Source: Curtobacterium sp. TC1 (lineage in GTDB: Bacteria; Actinomycetota; Actinomycetes; Actinomycetales; Microbacteriaceae). From it: a stretch of 64,000 nucleotides of DNA. The DNA is taken from assembly GCF_019844075.1 (NCBI RefSeq), contig NZ_CP081964.1:1426001-1490000 (forward strand), written 5' to 3'. Numbering within the stretch: the stretch's first letter is position 1; each line of letters begins with the position of its first letter. A program made the position numbers and the translations under genes. Shown piece after piece: positions 60,206 to 64,000 of the stretch. The notes under the pieces are model-generated. The model searched no databases. It worked only from the letters and a program-made list of their open reading frames with translations, and was not told where the DNA came from.

Positions 60206-60247
60206 GGACGGGAGGCCCGGTGCGGGTCCGCCCCGCGCCTCCCGTCC
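60206..60247. repeat. palindromic repeat R8
   Basis: GGACGGGAGGC (60206-60216) and GCCTCCCGTCC (60237-60247) after the kinase stop. Middle carries GGTGCGGGTCCGCCCC. It opens a 492-bp convergent intergenic region full of hairpins. Confidence 0.85.
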
Positions 60248-60356
60248 GCCCTGCGGTCGCGCCCCGTGCGTCGCTCTCGTGCGCGGGCGCGTCCGCCAGC
60301 GTGCGCCCGCGGCCCGTCAGCCCGCTGTCCGTCAGCGCGCCGGCCCGTCAGCGGGC

Positions 60357-60411
60357 GAGCGGGCGAAATACCGGGGTGCGCGGCCCCTCCACCCGGGTAT
60401 TTCGCCCGCTC
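60357..60411. repeat. hairpin H1 of GGGCGAAAT repeat
   Basis: GAGCGGGCGAAATACC (60357-60372) pairs perfectly with GGTATTTCGCCCGCTC (60396-60411) over 16 bp, loop 23 bases. Confidence 0.85.
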
Positions 60412-60465
60412 ATGCAGGCATGCCGCAACTCGCATGCATCCGCTGGAATACGAGCGCCCGTTCAC

Positions 60466-60526
60466 GCGAGCGGGCGAAATGCCAGCGTTGAGCGCCGTGG
60501 ACACCCGGATGTTTCGCCCGTTCGCG
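60466..60526. repeat. hairpin H2 of GGGCGAAAT repeat
   Basis: CGCGAGCGGGCGAAA-type left arm (about 60466-60480) pairs with TTTCGCCCGTTCGCG (60512-60526), 14 of 15 with one G-T wobble. Loop about 31 bases and unlike H1. Confidence 0.75.
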
Positions 60527-60540
60527 GGTGGGTGGGGGTT

Positions 60541-60616
60541 CCCGACGGCTCGAGCGGGCGAAATGCCGGGGTCGGATGCCGGACGGACCACGGTGTTTCG
60601 CCCGCTCGCCGTCGGG
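60541..60616. repeat. hairpin H3 of GGGCGAAAT repeat
   Basis: CCCGACGGC plus CGAGCGGGCGAAA (60541-60563, with a 2-base bulge) pairs with TTTCGCCCGCTCG and CCGTCGGG (60596-60616), 21 paired bases in all. Confidence 0.8.
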
Positions 60617-60682
60617 TCGCGAACGGCACGAGCGCGTCGTGGTGACCCGACACCGAGCGCCGGCGGGTCGGGGCGGGAACCG

Positions 60683-61168
60683 TCAGGCGTCGGTGAGGGC
60701 AGCGGCGTAGGCGCGGACGGACCGGTTGTAGCGGGGGAGCGTCGGCTCGACGGCCTCGATCGCGACCCGGAGCGCTTCGTCGTGACGGCCCGCACTGTGC
60801 AGGGCGAGCGCGAGGAACACCTTCGGCGCGGCGCCGGTGGACGGGTGCTCCGGTGCGTTGCGGAGCATCGCGATGGCCTCGTCGATCCGGCCGAGGTTCC
60901 GCAGGGTCGAAGCGTGCTGGACGACCATCTGCGCGGCACGGGACGGATCGACGTCCGCGAGACCTGCGGCCGTGGCGGCTGCGTAGTGGACGTCGGCCTC
61001 CGCCTCGTGGCCGCCGGAGTCGTTCGCGCCGCCGAGCTCGAAGGCACCGAGGGCCGGGTGCGGTGCAGCTGCCGCGAGCTCGCGCATCCGCTCGATGCGC
61101 TGCTGGTCGTCGATGGTCTCGTCGGCCCAGAGTGCGGCGACGCGGGCTTCCCAGTCTGCGGTGCTCAT
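60683..61168 (-). CDS. tetratricopeptide-repeat protein (TPR_5-like)
   Basis: A 161-residue helical protein with TPR-like helix pairs: RIERMRELAAAAPHPALGAFELGGANDSGGHEAEADVHYAAA, MVVQHASTLRNLGRIDEAIAML and VFLALALHSAGRHDEALRVAIEAV. The pattern A-x-x-L...G-R-x-x-E-A-x matches two to three TPR units, similar to the small TPR_5 family proteins of actinobacteria. Protein-protein binding is the expected role. Start overlaps the upstream gene's stop by 4 bases. Confidence 0.82.
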   Translation of the reverse strand: MSTADWEARVAALWADETIDDQQRIERMRELAAAAPHPALGAFELGGANDSGGHEAEADVHYAAATAAGLADVDPSRAAQMVVQHASTLRNLGRIDEAIAMLRNAPEHPSTGAAPKVFLALALHSAGRHDEALRVAIEAVEPTLPRYNRSVRAYAAALTDA

Positions 61169-62001
61169 CGGTCCAGCGTATTGCCGGGCAGGACGGCACC
61201 GTCGGTGATCGTCGCGCGGAAGGAGCGGACGAATGGGACGCCGGGGCGCACGAGCACTGGTTCACGCCAGGCGAGGGCCGAACCGATCGCGGGGTACTCC
61301 GCGACACGGACGAACCAGGGGTCACGGTGGTCGAGTGCTTCGAGCCGGACCGTCGCCGGGGCACCCTCGAACGTCGCGGACCACTCGATCCACGGGGCGA
61401 TCGAGCCGTGCACTGCTTCCTCGCCCTGCGCGTCGGCGGTCCGGACGACCACGTCGGTGCACTCGGCGAACCGCCAGGAGAACCCGCCGTAGCCGGCACC
61501 GACCCGACCGTTGCTGCCGGGGCTGCCGAGGTGCACGGTGTCGTTCCCCGGAGCCCGGAACGACGACGACCAGCGCAGTTCCCACCCGGAGTCGACGGCA
61601 CGCCAGGCGAGGGTGCGGGCTTCGTGCAGGACGACCGTGTGGTCGGGGCCGCGCCAGGCGAGCTCCTGGACCGTGCGACCACCGTGCGGAGCGGCGTGCT
61701 GCTCGGCACGCACGACGTCGGCCCGGCCGTGGTCGTCGCGCCAGACGTAGCCCTCACCGTGCACGTAGGTGGGACCGCCCCAGCAGTTCACGCCGTCGAC
61801 GTCCGGGATCGCGACCCCGACACCGCAGTGCCACTCGTGGTCGGCCGGGTGGTGGGCAGTGAGGACGGTACGGCCGAGGGTCCGCACCGGGTGCAGGTAC
61901 GGGCGAGGGGACGAGGTGGTAGTGGTCCCGGCACCGTCGCGGCCGACAGCGACCTCGACCGCGTCCACCTCGATCGTGCGGAGGCGGTCGTCGGTGCTCA
62001 C
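61165..62001 (-). CDS. PmoA-like (DUF6807) family protein
   Basis: A 278-residue beta-rich protein matching the family often labelled 'methane oxygenase PmoA' (DUF6807) in heterotrophs: SPRPYLHPVRTLGRTVLTAHHPADHEWHCGVGVAIPDVDGVNCWGG, with HHP and HxWHxG metal-like motifs, and ...PWIEWSATFEG and HRDPWFVR later. The label is misleading: it is a soluble galactose-mutarotase/beta-sandwich-type domain seen in sugar-related operons. GTG start. Overlaps the TPR gene by 4 bases. Methyltransferase gene ends 10 bases upstream. Confidence 0.75.
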   Translation of the reverse strand: MSTDDRLRTIEVDAVEVAVGRDGAGTTTTSSPRPYLHPVRTLGRTVLTAHHPADHEWHCGVGVAIPDVDGVNCWGGPTYVHGEGYVWRDDHGRADVVRAEQHAAPHGGRTVQELAWRGPDHTVVLHEARTLAWRAVDSGWELRWSSSFRAPGNDTVHLGSPGSNGRVGAGYGGFSWRFAECTDVVVRTADAQGEEAVHGSIAPWIEWSATFEGAPATVRLEALDHRDPWFVRVAEYPAIGSALAWREPVLVRPGVPFVRSFRATITDGAVLPGNTLDR

Positions 62002-62011
62002 CGCTCCGACG

Positions 62012-62686
62012 CTACCCGCGCGAACGGCGGACCAGCACCACGCTGTCGACGACCTGGTGCGGGTCGCCGTCGGGTGTCGTCGCGGTGCGCGGCCGGAGCT
62101 CGGCGGCGACGACGTCCCAGGTGTCGTCGAGCTGCAGCGCGGTCAGGTCCTCGTCGGGCGTCGGGAACCGGTACTCCCGCAGTTCGACGGGCAGGTCGTC
62201 GTGCGGGGGTGCAGCGTGCGCCGTGACGAGCAGGTGGCCGCCGACCGCGACGAAGCCGGCGGCCCGTCGCAGGATCACCGCGCGCGGGATCTCCACGGGC
62301 CACGACTGCAGGAACGACGCCGTCACCAGGTCGAAGCGCGCCGCCGTCTCCCACGTGGCGAGGTCGGCGGCGACGAACGCCGTCTGTTCCTCGACCCCGG
62401 CCGACACGGACGCCCGCGAACCGCGCTCGATCGCCGTCACCGACAGGTCGATCCCCAGCACGTCCCAACCCTGCTCGGCGAGCCAGACGACGTCCCCGCC
62501 CTCACCGCAGCCGAGGTCGAGCGCGCGGCGCACACCGCCGCCCGGCGCCGTCGGCAGCGACCCGGCGACGTCGGCCAGCACCGCGTTCACCCGGCCAGAC
62601 CAGATCCCGTCGCGCTCGGCGTACCGCTGCTCCCACCAGTCGCGGGCCGAGCCGACGCCGTCGGTGGTGGTTTTGTGTGCATGCAT
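62012..62686 (-). CDS. class I SAM-dependent methyltransferase
   Basis: A 224-residue methyltransferase: ALDLGCGEGGDVVWLAEQGWDVLGIDLS contains motif I (DLGCGEGG, about residues 56-63) and the acidic residue after strand 2 (Asp79). FVAADLATWETAARFDLVTASFLQSW gives motifs II-IV. This SAM-fold with YAERDGIWSGRVNAVL start resembles thiopurine/tellurite-type (TehB) methyltransferases. Substrate not assignable. Probably the first gene of the three-gene operon; a longer frame to 62743 is possible. Confidence 0.87.
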   Translation of the reverse strand: MHAHKTTTDGVGSARDWWEQRYAERDGIWSGRVNAVLADVAGSLPTAPGGGVRRALDLGCGEGGDVVWLAEQGWDVLGIDLSVTAIERGSRASVSAGVEEQTAFVAADLATWETAARFDLVTASFLQSWPVEIPRAVILRRAAGFVAVGGHLLVTAHAAPPHDDLPVELREYRFPTPDEDLTALQLDDTWDVVAAELRPRTATTPDGDPHQVVDSVVLVRRSRG

Positions 62687-62795
62687 CCGCCCACTCCAGC
62701 GCACCTGCCGGGCCGGACCCAAGCCCTGTTGCCGCCCCGGCAACGTCGCACGGTGCGAGGCGGACGCGCGCCGCGCCTCCCGGCCGCCGGATGGT

Positions 62796-62842
62796 GAGCA
62801 GAAGATGTCGGGTCGCCTACACGGACCCGACCATTTCTGCTC
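62796..62842 (-). terminator. long imperfect hairpin, probable terminator of the FadR-like gene
   Basis: GAGCAGAA...TCGGGTC (62796-62814) pairs with GACCCGA...TTCTGCTC (62824-62842); the 4-base GATG/CCAT between the two paired blocks form a small internal loop. It begins 43 bases after the FadR-type stop on the reverse strand. Confidence 0.7.
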
Positions 62843-62884
62843 CCGAAGCGCGCGCGCCGCGCCCGCGCGCGCGCCCCACCACCG

Positions 62885-63634
62885 CTACTCGGCGGGCGGG
62901 ACGGGCTCGGCGTTCTCGATGCGGGCGCTCGCCGTGGCCATGTGCTCGTCCATCGCCCGCTGCACGGCGGGCACGTCGCCGGCCCGCAGTGCCTCGTAGA
63001 TCGCGCGGTGTTCCTCGTAGGCCGCCTCGGTGGCCTGGCGGGTCTGGACGCGGCGACCGACCCACACGCTCAGCATCGACCGCAGGCTCTGCAGCAGATC
63101 ACCGAGCACGTCGTTCCCCGCGGCTCGGGCGAGCAGGACGTGGAACCGGACGTCGGCGTCGATGAAGGCCTCCGGGTCGTCGAGGGTGGCCTCTTGTCGG
63201 ACGAGGTACTCGCCGAGCTCAGCGACCTGCTCGGGCGTGGCGCGCTGCGCGGCGAGGATCGCGACCGTGCGCTCGAGCGACGACCGGACCTCGAGCAGCT
63301 CGCGGGTGCGGTTCGAGGCGAGCATGAGCCCCCACGACAGCGTCGTCGGCAGCAGGTCCGAGGTGCCGCCCTGCAGGTACGTGCCCGAGCCGGGCCGGAT
63401 CTGCACGATGCCCAGGATCTCGAGGGCGGCCAGCGCCTCGCGCACGGCGGAGCGACCGACGCCGAGCCGTTCGGCGAGGATCCGCTCGGACGGCAACCGC
63501 GAGCCCGGTGCCAGTTCACCCGCGGTGAGCAGGGACACGAGCTGTCGGGCGACCTCGGAGGCGGGCGATCCCGCGGGTACGGACTCGAGTTCGAGTCGGA
63601 TGTTGAGGGGATCGTCCGGGCTGAACGCGGGCAT
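62885..63634 (-). CDS. GntR-family regulator, FadR/FCD subfamily
   Basis: A 249-residue regulator. N-terminal winged helix (residues about 20-90): ARQLVSLLTAGELAPGSRLPSERILAERLGVGRSAVREALAALEILGIVQIRPGSGTYL. The C-terminal all-helical FCD domain (about 100-235) carries the metal-binding DADVRFHVLLARAAGN and HMATASARIENAE (His) region. FCD regulators respond to hydroxy-acids or sugar acids. It is divergent from an MFS transporter and two palindromes separate them. Start ATG at 63634. Confidence 0.92.
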   Translation of the reverse strand: MPAFSPDDPLNIRLELESVPAGSPASEVARQLVSLLTAGELAPGSRLPSERILAERLGVGRSAVREALAALEILGIVQIRPGSGTYLQGGTSDLLPTTLSWGLMLASNRTRELLEVRSSLERTVAILAAQRATPEQVAELGEYLVRQEATLDDPEAFIDADVRFHVLLARAAGNDVLGDLLQSLRSMLSVWVGRRVQTRQATEAAYEEHRAIYEALRAGDVPAVQRAMDEHMATASARIENAEPVPPAE

Positions 63635-63653
63635 GCAGTGAGCGTACCGTTCG

Positions 63654-63694
63654 GTCAACCGGTTGGGCCTGCGCGCTTTGGTCAACCGGTTGAC
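63654..63694. promoter_or_regulatory. two FadR-type operators
   Basis: GTCAACCGGTTGGG (63654-63667) and the perfect palindrome GTCAACCGGTTGAC (63681-63694) start 27 bases apart, just before the FadR start. They fit the FadR/GntR pattern TGGTnnACC-like sites. Confidence 0.85.
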
Positions 63695-63803
63695 AAGTCG
63701 AACTGGAATCCGCACACTGGACCAGGCGCACCGATGCGCCCGCTCCATCCGGGCGCAGCAGCACGGGTCGGAGTCGTACCACCCCCACCGAGCAGGAGTC
63801 ATC

Positions 63804-64000
63804 GTGGACATCCCCGCCACGCGAGGCATCCCCACCTCGGTCGTCGAGAAGACGGCCATCCGCAAGATCGCGATCCGCATCGTGCCGTTCGTTGCACTGA
63901 TGTTCTTCATCAACTTCCTCGACCGCACCGCGATCTCCTTCGCGGCCCCGAACGGCATGGAGGCGGACCTCGGTCTGACCGCCGCCCAGTTCGGGTTCGC
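63804..64000 (+). CDS. MFS transporter (ACS/hexuronate-type), cut by window end
   Basis: A partial gene from a GTG at 63804 with AGGAG upstream, running off the window. The 65 visible residues read as the N-terminus of an anion:cation symporter-type MFS protein: an amphipathic basic start (EKTAIRKIAIRIVPFVALMFFINFLDRTAISFAAP), with the F-L-D-R-x-x-I-S motif at the end of helix 1 characteristic of D-galactonate/hexuronate/phthalate transporters. Divergent from the FadR-type regulator, which probably controls its uptake role for a sugar acid or carboxylate. Confidence 0.85.
   Translation, partial: MDIPATRGIPTSVVEKTAIRKIAIRIVPFVALMFFINFLDRTAISFAAPNGMEADLGLTAAQFGF

Larger units (their letters stand above)
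60250..60682. other. intergenic region of repeated hairpins, no gene
   Basis: Between the convergent kinase and TPR genes. Besides R8 it holds three copies of a long hairpin with arms GAGCGGGCGAAAT and ATTTCGCCCGCTC, listed below, and short GCATGC-like repeats around 60412-60440. No frame is supported as coding. Confidence 0.7.

Noticed and set aside
60357..60616. CRISPR-like array
   Set aside because: Only three units, palindromic with uneven spacing and different arms/loops; no cas genes. Interpreted as repeated hairpins.
61165..62001. Methane monooxygenase subunit
   Set aside because: Similarity to PmoA is only to the misnamed soluble beta-rich family; no membrane helices or copper-site partner genes.

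Overview
The window is high-GC actinobacterial DNA. Gene style (frequent GTG/TTG starts, ATGA stop-start overlaps), protein families and recurring GC-rich intergenic hairpins point to Microbacteriaceae, most likely Curtobacterium or a near relative. That placement is inference, since no rRNA or tRNA gene is present. I find about 65 genes on both strands and no phage, insertion sequence, CRISPR array or origin. The first ~15 kb looks patchier and, by eye, less GC-rich (notably 9.3-10.5 kb and 14.6-14.8 kb) than the rest, so it looks more accessory.

Layout. 0-7 kb: small membrane proteins, a cold-shock-domain protein, an alpha/beta hydrolase, a divergent NmrA-like reductase/TetR pair with two clear operators, an MFS exporter and a P-loop kinase-like protein. 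7-10.3 kb: a sortase-anchored histidine acid phosphatase, then a two-gene operon of a secreted Cys-containing protein and a second cold-shock-domain protein. 10.9-13.8 kb: a MacB-type ABC operon with two unequal permeases. 14-25 kb: redox and regulatory genes (MarR, XRE/MmyB, alcohol dehydrogenase, FMN reductase, SDRs, TetRs, GAF-ANTAR, HSL-type esterase). 26.1-28.2 kb: a coupled phosphatase/glycosyltransferase pair probably making glucosylglycerate, a compatible solute. 28-34 kb: LLM oxidoreductase, VOC and GNAT proteins, lactonase, BCCT osmolyte transporter, and a LacI gene cut off beside a repeat element. 34-37 kb: an acyl desaturase followed by CspA (cold adaptation), then a quinone-oxidoreductase/TetR pair.

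37.3-39.9 kb holds a tightly coupled three-gene cassette: a small ESX/WXG100-like protein, a hydrolase with a WXG-like coiled-coil N-terminus, and a lipoprotein. This is the best candidate here for a poorly described secretion-linked system. 41-46 kb has HAD phosphatases and a TetR-controlled amidohydrolase/acyl-CoA-ligase pair. 47-56 kb carries an MFS/SDR pair, lipoproteins, an isochorismatase-fold hydrolase and a PadR-membrane protein-ABC transporter operon. 56-64 kb carries a GH43 arabinan hydrolase, a soluble Ser/Thr kinase fused to GAF, a TPR/PmoA-like/methyltransferase group, and a FadR-type regulator divergent from an MFS transporter that runs off the end.

The most striking non-coding signal is a family of eight ~40-bp palindromes (arms GGACGGGAGGC/GCCTCCCGTCC) placed after gene 3' ends. 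One copy is a perfect 40-bp palindrome, and one marks the break point of the LacI remnant. A second, unrelated trio of long hairpins (GAGCGGGCGAAAT/ATTTCGCCCGCTC) lies at 60.36-60.61 kb. At least eight inverted repeats in regulator promoters look like operators.
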